Under the pieces are notes generated by a model. It was not told where the DNA came from. It ran no database searches and worked only from the letters and a program-made list of their open reading frames with translations. 64,000 nucleotides of DNA from contig JAQBVJ010000026.1 in NCBI GenBank assembly GCA_027623235.1, positions 1-64,000 of the forward strand. The letters run 5' to 3'. This DNA is from Planctomycetota bacterium (lineage in GTDB: Bacteria > Planctomycetota > Planctomycetia > Planctomycetales > Planctomycetaceae). Within the stretch, counting starts at the first letter, position 1; each line of letters starts with the position of its first letter. A program made the position numbers and the translations under genes. Positions 10,101 to 17,574 of the stretch are shown here, one piece after another.

Positions 10101-10825
10101 GCTACCTCATCTACATCAAGCCAACTTTTACCGGTGATGAGAACCTTGAGTCCAACAGCTACCGCCGATCAAATGCCGCGTTTCCCAAAGATCCGACCGC
10201 AGATCAGGCGTTTTCGGCGGAGAAATTTGAAGCTTACCGTCAGCTGGGCTTCCACATTGGCGAGTCGCTGGCTCGACAGGCCCATCTGATCCGTGAGTCG
10301 ATCCCGGAAGATCTCGTTGATTGGAAACCGGTCACTGATGCAGCAACGATCCCGCTTGAGTCGGGCAAAGAGCTGTTTGACCGTCTGATGCGAAGACGCG
10401 AGTCAAACCACATTTGGAACGCCGATCAGCTCAGTGCTGTGGAGACGGCTGCCGACATCAAAAAAACGCTGCCGTGGCTGGCAAGCCAATCACAAGAATA
10501 TCGGGAAATCGCACGAAAACTTTTGAGCAACGCGGACGCGACTCCGGAGAACGTGCAACAGTTTCTCGACGCCCTCGACCGCAAGGTCAATGTGCACATT
10601 CGCGAAGGGGTCGTTCGAGTACTTGGCAGTCTCGACCTCTCTCACGAATCGTCGAAAAAGCAGCTCGCGGCGGTCCAGAAGAAACTGCGGGAACTTCTTG
10701 CTGACTCGGTTCCTTTGGTCAGAAAGTTCGCCGCTCGATCCCTGGAGAGAATCCGTCGCTCCGGCGGAAAAGGGACCACGAACCGAGGGCCCCGGAAAAG
10801 TGGCACCCGACGCGCAAAACGCTGA
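7196..10825 (+). CDS. Patatin-like phospholipase with membrane segments and C-terminal helical repeats
   Basis: The 1209-residue protein begins with a split patatin domain. GGGVR at residues 51-55 is the oxyanion hole, Ser83 in TVSGGGYVGG is the nucleophile, and DGGHYEN (Asp875) is the second member of the Ser-Asp dyad. Some 790 residues lie between the two halves. They hold a Lys/Gln/Thr-rich linker with three 10-residue repeats (bases 7586-7675), about six hydrophobic helices, and a helical cytosolic or periplasmic section. After residue 1080 the sequence looks like HEAT-type alpha-helical repeats ending in a basic tail. Patatins hydrolyse phospholipid acyl esters. The start is uncertain: ATG 7196 gives a plausible N-terminus but has a poor ribosome site; 6938 is the longest alternative. 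It pairs with the hydrolase-like gene upstream. Confidence 0.85.
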   Translation: MAGSEPQKVGLESVQKLELEAIADRRQQVGIQSPTGQPGDIKDTMGLALSGGGVRSASFNLGLLQSFRRFGILRLVDYLSTVSGGGYVGGYLSSLTLRDDAKQIFGGGNRVNETTPETKDDSSQPAAATLKKTQARQAPVKKTQAKQTPAKKIQAKQTTGEQSADRKESEQQDEVSSVANGKNNRINADPGSILNPDTGDQQPREIRRLIMRGNSMIRPLLFLNRLLIGMFLINVVVFSGLIAACALIAVLFRCLDLSWTMTWLGALGFQDDLTRAFFPTFVLLVFWALAWALAYWRDRAPARGKGALILLVPLLASVPIAITALLGTGDVDLSRIFKLFAIEKTESVNEVLNAIDRYAVLLFVGAVVIGLIPMLKPRLLIESGRQSSGTLERTTYWITSRALLIGLPLLVFGFIAGENISRFNDERGDLRTADIGDVEAFWQRVNKDANTFVNEVEAAPETEIGARIWWVALHPGRPEVARTLRTLVANHTNPALREVASAELLAIVHRPADLNAQATEISDRLWFPERWLHLLASMISGDDDDSVSEIVRLRNHARALGDGLYRSVTEGVLAQHDFYQLITPPAKPGTQADATAKSIEANSAERFKRTRDRLVKAQSLNIVFDRLTASLGNPELTTSARKALDDRLAEVGKEISSNNVGLLKLHYHDCMRDESIVYAGVVAYHDQIHRLWILGIALAVFLFSAWVVDMNATSLHSVYRNQLAATWIDPAYDSKHKVPLRRLEGTKIGAPYHLISATLNRFIGGYKHGTSPLAGFLFSRNFCGSDATSHQSTDKYMDGTYDLANAVALSGAAVNPMQFRNPLVLVLSLLFNFRLGQWLPNPAFPGTPIRVTPLRLLADIIFHRSSDRRYCLITDGGHYENLGLEPLLMRRCKFIIVSDATCDPKYSFDDFVAILRRMRVEHGIRFRELGGDQDLPLSTICPEGERKLSQSHFLVGRIDYPELDYEDDGYLIYIKPTFTGDENLESNSYRRSNAAFPKDPTADQAFSAEKFEAYRQLGFHIGESLARQAHLIRESIPEDLVDWKPVTDAATIPLESGKELFDRLMRRRESNHIWNADQLSAVETAADIKKTLPWLASQSQEYREIARKLLSNADATPENVQQFLDALDRKVNVHIREGVVRVLGSLDLSHESSKKQLAAVQKKLRELLADSVPLVRKFAARSLERIRRSGGKGTTNRGPRKSGTRRAKR
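7586..7675 (+). repeat. Three 30-bp in-frame tandem repeats inside the patatin gene
   Basis: Units at 7586-7615, 7616-7645 and 7646-7675 each begin AAGAAGA and encode KKTQARQAPV, KKTQAKQTPA and KKIQAKQTTG. They are codon-aligned and lie in a charged linker just before the first membrane segment, so copy number could change without breaking the frame. Confidence 0.9.
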
Positions 10826-11192
10826 GGACCTGATTTCATGCGTTGAGTCAACCGATTGCCGCCTCAGTCCTGCCTGCGCCGGGCGATGTTTGTCGATGGC
10901 AGCGCATCTTCGGAAACTGAGATTCGTACGGGTTTCGATTAATGAGGAAGCGTAATCCACCAGGCCGTGAACCTTGCCTCTCAGGCCATGTCGCTTGAGA
11001 ATGGGGCCGCACCGGGTATCGACCGAGCGACACGCGGCGGTCTGGTGATGATTCGCTCGTGTCGAGCAAGTCTCGATGCCTCAACCTGACCGTTCCTGCC
11101 GTTCGGCGATGAGCCAGCCCGGTTTCAACGCCCGCATTGTGGTTGCGTCAGTTTGCTTCCTATTCGCATTCAGCCCTCATCCTGGAGAAGAC
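10826..11192. other. Intergenic region before the PQQ propeller gene
   Basis: No credible coding frame, RNA or terminator was found. In-frame codons upstream of 11193 exist back to 11076 but lack a signal peptide, so they are taken as leader. Confidence 0.4.
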
Positions 11193-12698
11193 ATGCACCG
11201 CCTCGAATCTGTATCGCTGTTCCTGGCTTTCAGTTTGTCTTTGCTGATTCAATCACAAGGGACGGCTGAAGACTGGCCGCAGTTTCGCGGCCCGAACTGC
11301 TCCGGGATTTCTCAATCAAAGAGTCCTTTGCCGGTGAAGTTTTCGGCGGACGAAAATGTTCGCTGGTCGGCTGAACTTGGAGATGGCATCGGCTGCCCGG
11401 TCGTCGCAGCGGGACGAGTCTTTACGTCGGCGATGGTCGATGAGAAGACCGTCGGTCTGTTCGCCTTCGACGCGGCGACCGGCAAGGAACTCTGGAAGCG
11501 AACCTGGCCGGCTGGTGACATTCCTGAAATTCACAAAACGAACAGCCAGGCTGCGACGACTCCGGCGGCCGATGCCGAGCGGGTTTACTTTTACTTCAGC
11601 ACGCTCGGGATGTTGACCGTCGACGCGAAGACCGGCAGGGATGTCTGGCAGAAGGAGCTGCCGGTTCCGTATTTCGTCTTCAAATGGGGGGCCGGAATGT
11701 CGCCGACTCTCTACAAAGATCTGCTCCTGTTCGTGCAGGACGACGACCTCGCCCCTGCGTTTTACGCCTTCGATAAGAAGACGGGAGAGCTGCGATGGAA
11801 AGACGACCGCGGCGACATGGCTGTCAATTATTCTCACCCGGTCATCTGCGAAACCGATCATGGCGATGAGATTGTCGTGGCCGGGACTGGTTTGCTCGTT
11901 GGCTACGACCCTCAAAACGGCAAACGCATCTGGACGGCAAAGACACTTCTGCGAAACATCAAGACGACTCCCGTTGTTCAGGACGGAGTCATCTACATCT
12001 CGCTGCAGAGTGGCGGCATCGCCAACCAGTGGCTGGCCTCTGTCGATCGAGCCGACACGGGGAACGGTGATGGCAGGTTGACTCGCGATGAAGTGCAGGC
12101 ATTTGTCGGCAAGCGGAAAGTTCCGGAAGCGTTCTTCGAAAAGACCTTCGGCCGGGGCGACACGAACAAAGACGGAGCTCTGGAAGGCGACGAACTCGAC
12201 AAGGCATTCCTCAATACGGAAAACTTTGCCGGAGCCCGTTTTGACAGTCCGACACCAGGGGACGAGTTCATCGTCGCCGTCCGAGGTGGCGGCCGGGGCG
12301 ATGTCACGAAGACTCACGTTTTGTGGAAGCACGCGACAAAACACACCGACCACATTGTCTCTCCGTTTGTGCTGGGCGGGCGAATGCTGCTGATCAAAGG
12401 CGGCGGCATTGCGACGTGCTTTGACACGAAGGACGGAAAAAGTCTCTACGGTCCAGCCCGGATCGAGAACGCCGGCGAGTACTTTGCCTCTCCGATCTAC
12501 GGCGACGGGAAGATCTTCGTCGCCGGAGAAAACGGAAGTGTCGTCGTCCTGAAGGACGGGCCCGAGCTCGAAGTTCTTTCCGTCAACGACATGGGGTCGC
12601 CGATCCTCGGCACACCGGCCATTGCGGACGGAACTTTGTTTTTCCGCACAAGAGCCGGACTCCTGGCGGTTTCCTTAACCACAGTCGCCAGGAAATAG
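11193..12698 (+). CDS. Secreted PQQ-type beta-propeller protein with EF-hand insertion
   Basis: The 501-residue product has a cleavable signal peptide (hydrophobic core, cleavage near GTAEDW). It then has WPQFRGPNCSG, the usual first blade of planctomycete PQQ-like/WD40-like propellers, followed by repeats of the form FAFDAATGKELWK and AFDKKTGELRWK. Around residues 285-345 two calcium-binding loops interrupt the propeller: D-x-A-D-T-G-N-G-D-G and D-T-N-K-D-G-A-L-E. These are EF-hand loops. The protein probably acts outside the cytoplasm, perhaps as a scaffold or binding protein rather than a true quinoprotein, since no dehydrogenase catalytic residues are obvious. ATG 11193 follows GGAG at 11183-11186 and opens the signal peptide; longer in-frame starts do not. 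Confidence 0.88.
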   Translation: MHRLESVSLFLAFSLSLLIQSQGTAEDWPQFRGPNCSGISQSKSPLPVKFSADENVRWSAELGDGIGCPVVAAGRVFTSAMVDEKTVGLFAFDAATGKELWKRTWPAGDIPEIHKTNSQAATTPAADAERVYFYFSTLGMLTVDAKTGRDVWQKELPVPYFVFKWGAGMSPTLYKDLLLFVQDDDLAPAFYAFDKKTGELRWKDDRGDMAVNYSHPVICETDHGDEIVVAGTGLLVGYDPQNGKRIWTAKTLLRNIKTTPVVQDGVIYISLQSGGIANQWLASVDRADTGNGDGRLTRDEVQAFVGKRKVPEAFFEKTFGRGDTNKDGALEGDELDKAFLNTENFAGARFDSPTPGDEFIVAVRGGGRGDVTKTHVLWKHATKHTDHIVSPFVLGGRMLLIKGGGIATCFDTKDGKSLYGPARIENAGEYFASPIYGDGKIFVAGENGSVVVLKDGPELEVLSVNDMGSPILGTPAIADGTLFFRTRAGLLAVSLTTVARK

Positions 12699-12806
12699 TC
12701 TGCCCGGAACTCCAAGAAGCTGGCCGAGGGCCGGATGAGAGGGCTTGCTCTTTTCACCGGCCATGTTGAACGTTGATCGTTCTCCCCCCATCCGCCCTAC
12801 GGGCAT

Positions 12807-12827
12807 CCTCTCTGCCAGAGGGAGAGG
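12807..12827. repeat. Small hairpin / intergenic repeat-like element
   Basis: CCTCTC at 12807-12812 pairs with GAGAGG at 12822-12827. It lies inside a stretch (CATCCGCCCTACGGGCATCC, then AGAGGGAGAGG) that resembles intergenic palindromic repeats scattered in many genomes. Only one copy is in this window. It sits between the propeller gene and trmB and has no T-tract. Confidence 0.4.
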
Positions 12828-12917
12828 ACGCGTTTTCGTGATTGACCACCCGGCGACTTTGCAATCGCCGCCGCTCGTTTTTACCGTACGCGGCTTTCCA
12901 CGAACCCGCCAAGAGTC

Positions 12918-13574
12918 ATGAACGAGCCGTCCGGACTTCATTTTACTGAGCCGCTCCCCGAGGGTGTCGCCGATCTGCGCCCGTGGTTCATCGCGATTCA
13001 TGACCTGCCCGATGAAATTCATTGGGGCGAGTTCTGGGGCAACGACCAGCCAGTCCAGCTCGACGTTGGCTGTGGGCGAGGGCTCTTCCTGTTCAATGCG
13101 TCGCTGCGAAATCCTGAGACGAATTACCTCGGCCTGGAGCTCGAGTTTCGCGAAGGACGTCGCACCGCGAAGCGACTTCTGAAGCGCGAGGCTGTGAACG
13201 CGCGGGTCGTTGGCGGAGACGCGGCGCTTGTTCTGCGAAAGCATATTCCGCCAGGCACGGTCGACGCCGTCCACGTTTACTTTCCGGATCCCTGGTGGCG
13301 AAAGAAGCATCGTCGCCGGCGAATCTTTACGGACACGTTTGTCGGGCTGTGCTCACGAGTTCTTAAGCCGGGCGGCCGTCTGCACTCGTGGACCGACGTG
13401 CCGGACTACTTTGACATCATCAAAGCGCTGATGGATCACCACGACGATTTCGAAACGCTGCCGCCGCCGGACGAGCGTGAGGCCGAGCACGATATGGACT
13501 ACCAGACGAGCTTCGAGCGGAAGAAACGCAAAGAAGGGTTCCCGATTTTTCGTGGGCTCTGGCAGAAGAAGTAG
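12918..13574 (+). CDS. trmB: tRNA (guanine-N7-)-methyltransferase TrmB
   Basis: The 218-residue enzyme methylates N7 of guanine 46 in the variable loop of tRNAs using S-adenosylmethionine. Visible hallmarks are the SAM-binding LDVGCGRGLF and the family signature VYFPDPWWRKKHRRRR, with the catalytic/tRNA-binding basic run. Also present is the late YQTSFERKKRKEG segment that positions the tRNA. Its length is typical of the bacterial family. The stop codon directly abuts the stop codon of the convergent protease gene (13574/13575), with no room for a terminator between them. Confidence 0.95.
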   Translation: MNEPSGLHFTEPLPEGVADLRPWFIAIHDLPDEIHWGEFWGNDQPVQLDVGCGRGLFLFNASLRNPETNYLGLELEFREGRRTAKRLLKREAVNARVVGGDAALVLRKHIPPGTVDAVHVYFPDPWWRKKHRRRRIFTDTFVGLCSRVLKPGGRLHSWTDVPDYFDIIKALMDHHDDFETLPPPDEREAEHDMDYQTSFERKKRKEGFPIFRGLWQKK

Positions 13575-15911
13575 TCACATCGCCTGTCGTCGGGCTTCCA
13601 GGTCGGCTTTGATCTGCAGAACTCGCTGAATGTCCATTCCCTCCGGCTTCTTTTCGAGCATCCAGTCGATGTCTGAAATCGCCGCTTTCAGACGCTGCGT
13701 TCGCACCTGAATCTCGATGCGCATGGCGCGGTTCTCAATATTGTCCGGGTCGATGACAAGCGCCGTGCTGAGGTATCTCAGGATTGAGTCCATGTCCTCG
13801 TCGCGCTCGGCGATGTTTCGCAGATTGGCCAGCATCCGAACGAGCACGGCCTGAGGCGTCGTCGCCTTCAGGAACATTTCCCGAACTTCTTTAAACTCTT
13901 CTTCGCCTGGCGGGCGGCGGAATCCGTTTCGGATCATCGCATCGCCTTCCTCTGCGGTCAGCAGTCTCCCATTGTCAAACGGGTCGATGAGCTGCGAGTC
14001 ACCTTTCGTTGGTTCAAACCGAACCACAAAATGCCCGGGCAAGCCGACTCCGACAACCTTCAAGCCGAGTCGTCTGGCAACCTCCATGTAGAGCACAGAA
14101 AGCGTGATCGGCAGCCCTTCTCGATCGTCAATGACTTCGTTGAGATAGCTGTTGGAGCGGTGGTAGTAGTTCGTGCGGCTGCCGTGAAAACCGCTCCTTG
14201 TGAACAGGAACTCGTTGAGTGCTGCGAGCCGTTTCGCTTCGTCCGGTTTTTCGCCGAGCCCCGCACGGATACTGACAACCATCTCGTCAACTTCTTTGAG
14301 GTAGGCGTCGACGTCGAGTTCCTCGTTGTCAAGTTTGGCGATCAGCAGTGACGCTCGCAGCAGGTCGACCGTGTCGGCCTTCACAACATCCGCAACCTCA
14401 TCCTGAACGCGTCGCGCCTGCACGGCAAGGGCAAGTTCCCGCAGCCGTTGAGCTCGCTTTTCAAGCATCGCCGCCTCACGCCGCAGGACGTCTGACGTCG
14501 AGAAACCCTCCGGGGCGAGTGTCTCGATGACGTCCGCTCCGGCAGGTTCATCGGCAGCCACCTGCGCGATCGCGGCCAGAATTCGTTCCAGGCTCTTCGC
14601 ATCGGGGATGCGGGATGGCAACTTCTGTCCGACAGAAAACTGTTTGAACTCGGCGGAAGTGTCACGGAATTTTGCCAGGCCGACCGCGCCCTTGCGGAAG
14701 CCGGTGTCAGTGGACTCGATCGCCAGCTGATCGTTGACGTAGCACAGCAGCCGTTCCTTTTCGATACGGACTCGCAGCCAGTTCCAGTCGCCCGGGCGGT
14801 ACGCATTGTTTTCGACATCGGCCAGAACCTGCCAGGTTTCCACGTTAGGCCCGTTGAATCGGCTTAAACGAAGCCGACCGTTGCTTGGGTAGAATCCGTA
14901 GTGGCGGTCCCTGCCGTCCGAGTGAAAGACAAGCCCCGCCGCGCCGGAGTCCGGAGAAAACTTCACGGCCACTTCAATCTCAAAGGGAATCTCAGGTTGC
15001 TCGATCGTCGACAGGCAGAGCGAGCGGCCCCCGAATCCCGCGCCCGCTTCGTCAACGGAAATGCGTCCGGCCCGTTGCCTCCAGCGAGCTCCGACGGTCT
15101 TCCAGTCTCGTTCCTTGAGCGCACCAATCGTCGTCCACTGTTCGATGGGAATGGGATTCGGTTTTTCGAGCAGCGGCTTCAGCGCGTTGATGACGACCGC
15201 GAAGCCCAGGTTGTCCGTCACCTGGCTTTTCAAAGTCATCAGCCCGTGGACTCGACCCTGATGATCGAGCAGCGGGCCACCACTGTTTCCACGTTCGATC
15301 GGGATCGCGACCTGGATCATCGGCTTGCCGTCGATTTCGCGCTTCTGAGAGACGACGCCGCTGACGACGCTGTGTTTGAAGCCGAGCGGATTGCCGATTG
15401 CCACAACCGGCTGGCCCGGAACGAGCGTGTCGGAATCTCCCAGTTCAAGCGGTTTCAGATTCGCCGCGTTGATTCTCAGAACGGCGAGGTCCGTCGCCTT
15501 CTCCGTCGCGTGGACTGCGATCACGTCGAACTTTTTCCCATCGGCAAATTGAACGGAGATCGGTCGAGCCTCGCCGATCACGTGCAGGTTGGTCGCGATG
15601 AGGCCGTCCTTCGAAACGACGAAGCCACTGCCGAGCCCCAGCTGCGTCCCGTCTCGACCGGAAAACGTCACGACGACGACAGACTGCTTCGCTTCGGCTG
15701 CGAGCTTCTGCACAATGTCCGGCGCTGATTCGTCCGGTGCTGATTCGGGTTCCGTTTTTGTTGAGGCTTCCGGTTTGTCAGACGTCGCTGGATTCTTTTC
15801 AGTCTGTTTACCTTCCGGCAACGGCGGCGTGTCCTGCGCCGACACAGCCGAGACAAGCAACATGGAGATCAGGAAAACGCAAAGACGCGAAAGTTCAGCG
15901 AGAGTCTTCAT
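13575..15911 (-). CDS. Secreted trypsin-like (HtrA-type) protease fused to concanavalin-like and SirB1/TPR domains
   Basis: The 778-residue protein has a signal peptide (cleavage after SAVSA), an acidic Pro/Lys/Glu linker, and a chymotrypsin-fold S1C protease domain. The triad is His110 (ATNLHVIG), Asp141 (TDLAVLR) and Ser210 (RGNSGGP). No PDZ domain follows. Instead residues about 285-435 look like a DUF1080/LamG-type jelly-roll (AAGLVFHSDGRDRHYGFY, WNWLRVRIEKERLLCYVN). Residues about 480-700 match the SirB1 transglutaminase-like module (SYLNEVIDDREGLPITLSVLY, GLPGHFVVRF). The end is TPR-like. I infer an envelope protease whose extra modules bind glycan or protein. The fusion is unusual but the frame is continuous. 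Confidence 0.87.
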   Translation of the reverse strand: MKTLAELSRLCVFLISMLLVSAVSAQDTPPLPEGKQTEKNPATSDKPEASTKTEPESAPDESAPDIVQKLAAEAKQSVVVVTFSGRDGTQLGLGSGFVVSKDGLIATNLHVIGEARPISVQFADGKKFDVIAVHATEKATDLAVLRINAANLKPLELGDSDTLVPGQPVVAIGNPLGFKHSVVSGVVSQKREIDGKPMIQVAIPIERGNSGGPLLDHQGRVHGLMTLKSQVTDNLGFAVVINALKPLLEKPNPIPIEQWTTIGALKERDWKTVGARWRQRAGRISVDEAGAGFGGRSLCLSTIEQPEIPFEIEVAVKFSPDSGAAGLVFHSDGRDRHYGFYPSNGRLRLSRFNGPNVETWQVLADVENNAYRPGDWNWLRVRIEKERLLCYVNDQLAIESTDTGFRKGAVGLAKFRDTSAEFKQFSVGQKLPSRIPDAKSLERILAAIAQVAADEPAGADVIETLAPEGFSTSDVLRREAAMLEKRAQRLRELALAVQARRVQDEVADVVKADTVDLLRASLLIAKLDNEELDVDAYLKEVDEMVVSIRAGLGEKPDEAKRLAALNEFLFTRSGFHGSRTNYYHRSNSYLNEVIDDREGLPITLSVLYMEVARRLGLKVVGVGLPGHFVVRFEPTKGDSQLIDPFDNGRLLTAEEGDAMIRNGFRRPPGEEEFKEVREMFLKATTPQAVLVRMLANLRNIAERDEDMDSILRYLSTALVIDPDNIENRAMRIEIQVRTQRLKAAISDIDWMLEKKPEGMDIQRVLQIKADLEARRQAM

Positions 15912-16105
15912 TCGAACCTCCGAGGAAAATCAAAGCGGAAGCGTATCATCGAACGTGAGTTGCCGGCCAGACTGAGACCTCACATCAAGGAGTTTTAAAC
16001 GGCCAATGTGCCAGCCACCTGGCAATGGAGTGCGATTCGCGGCGGCCGGCATCGTCTTGTCGCTGAGACCGGATACCCGCCGGGGAGCGGACACCGCGTC
16101 ACGGT

Positions 16106-17506
16106 CTACGCGGCGCGATGGGCGAGCCTGGCTGGTTCGGTTTCGCCGAGCAGGCAGTCGATGGTCTTCGTCGTTGCGCCGTGCTGGCTGAGGACGAATT
16201 CTTTCGCGCGGATTCCCTGGGCCCGAGCGGCGTCGCGGTTGGCCAGCCAGGTGAGCAGCGTTTCTTCCAGGTCGATGGAGTCCTCGACAACTTTTGCGGC
16301 GTCGCGTTTGAGCAGTGCGACGACGACGTCTCGGAAGTTGCGGGTGTCCGGGCCGAAGCAGAGGGCCGCTCCGTAGCCGGCTGGCTCGATCATGTTCTGT
16401 CCGCCACGGTTCGCCAGGCTGCCGCCGACAAAGGCAAAGTCGGCCAGGCCCCAGCAGGCAGACAACTCGCCCAGCGTGTCGAGCAGGATGACCGGCGGCG
16501 ACTCGGGAGGCAGCCCGTCGTTGAGGAATGCCTCGACAGACAGGCTTTGATCGGCCCCCGCTTCTCCGAGGGGAGAACGGGCGGAGTCTGACTCGCTGGT
16601 CGATTGGGAACGGCGAAGCAGATTCAGGTTGCGGGACTCAACCAACTGAGCGACTTCTTCGAATCGTTCTTTATGACGCGGAACGAGAATCAACCGCAGC
16701 TTCGGATGCTGGCGGCGGACCTCCTGCCACGCTTCCAGGGCAACGTTTTCTTCCGGGGCGACGGTGCTGCCGGCGACGAAAACGGACTCGTGCGATTTCA
16801 GGCCGAACGCCGCTCGAAGCGCTTGTGTTTGCGGATTCTCGCGGTCCGTCGCGACTCGATCAAACTTGACTGAGCCGGTCACGATCACGCGATCGGGTGT
16901 TGCTCCGAGTTTAATAAACCGCCGGGCGTACTCGTCGGATTGAACGGCGAGCTGGTCGAATGACGAGATCAGACGCCGCATCAGCCAGCCGGCTTTCGAG
17001 TAACCCCGGAAGCTGCGCTCGCTCAGTCGGCCGTTGATCAGGCTGAGCGGAACTCCCGCCCGAGCCGCTTCCAGAATGAAGTTTGGCCAGAGTTCCAGTT
17101 CGACCAGGACGATCCGTGTCGGCTGAATTCGGCGGATCGCTCTGCGGACAGCCCACGAAAAGTCGAGCGGAAAACAGCAGATCGTGTGTTCCGGAAATTT
17201 TCGTCGGGCAACGTCGAGCCCGGTGTGAGTCGTCACCGAGATGACGATCTCTGCCTGCGGGTCGCGTTTCGCGAGCTCATCCAGAACGGTTTCCAGCAGC
17301 AGCACCTCGCCGACACTGACCGCATGAAACCAGAATCGTGGCCCCGTTGAGTCCTGCGGTAATTGCGGCAACTCACCGAGCAGTCGCTGCCGCCAGGAGT
17401 GGCGGTACTTGCCGTGTCGCAGCGTTCGGTAAAGCAGAACCGGCGAAACGGCGAGCAGAACTCCGCCCCACAACAGGTTCAGCAGCCAGGGAAGCAGGCG
17501 ATTCAT
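16106..17506 (-). CDS. waaA: 3-deoxy-D-manno-octulosonic acid (Kdo) transferase
   Basis: This 466-residue GT30 enzyme adds Kdo to lipid A precursors at the inner membrane. It has an N-terminal membrane anchor (residues 1-25). It also has the conserved HAVSVGEV segment with the catalytic glutamate, SVTTHTGLDVAR, LVELELWPNFI, and the late donor-site motif GGSLANRGGQNMIEPAGYG. Its presence implies Kdo-containing lipopolysaccharide. The length is slightly above the usual 420-430 because of an insert around residues 300-330 (SQSTSESDSARS...). It lies downstream of the LD-transpeptidase on the same strand, 68 bases away. Confidence 0.94.
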   Translation of the reverse strand: MNRLLPWLLNLLWGGVLLAVSPVLLYRTLRHGKYRHSWRQRLLGELPQLPQDSTGPRFWFHAVSVGEVLLLETVLDELAKRDPQAEIVISVTTHTGLDVARRKFPEHTICCFPLDFSWAVRRAIRRIQPTRIVLVELELWPNFILEAARAGVPLSLINGRLSERSFRGYSKAGWLMRRLISSFDQLAVQSDEYARRFIKLGATPDRVIVTGSVKFDRVATDRENPQTQALRAAFGLKSHESVFVAGSTVAPEENVALEAWQEVRRQHPKLRLILVPRHKERFEEVAQLVESRNLNLLRRSQSTSESDSARSPLGEAGADQSLSVEAFLNDGLPPESPPVILLDTLGELSACWGLADFAFVGGSLANRGGQNMIEPAGYGAALCFGPDTRNFRDVVVALLKRDAAKVVEDSIDLEETLLTWLANRDAARAQGIRAKEFVLSQHGATTKTIDCLLGETEPARLAHRAA

Positions 17507-17528
17507 CAGCGGGCAATCTTCCTCTCGT

Positions 17529-17548
17529 TGCCAGGCTCACGCCTGGCA
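17529..17548. repeat. Perfect 8-bp-stem palindrome between ldt and waaA
   Basis: TGCCAGGC at 17529-17536 pairs with GCCTGGCA at 17541-17548 around a TCAC loop. There is no T-run on either side, so it is not a classical intrinsic terminator. It may be a REP-like element or an mRNA-stability hairpin between two minus-strand genes. A similar CAGGC...GCCTG core occurs near 30 kb. Confidence 0.6.
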
Positions 17549-17574
17549 CGGAGATTGTTTTCCGGGGCGAGAAT

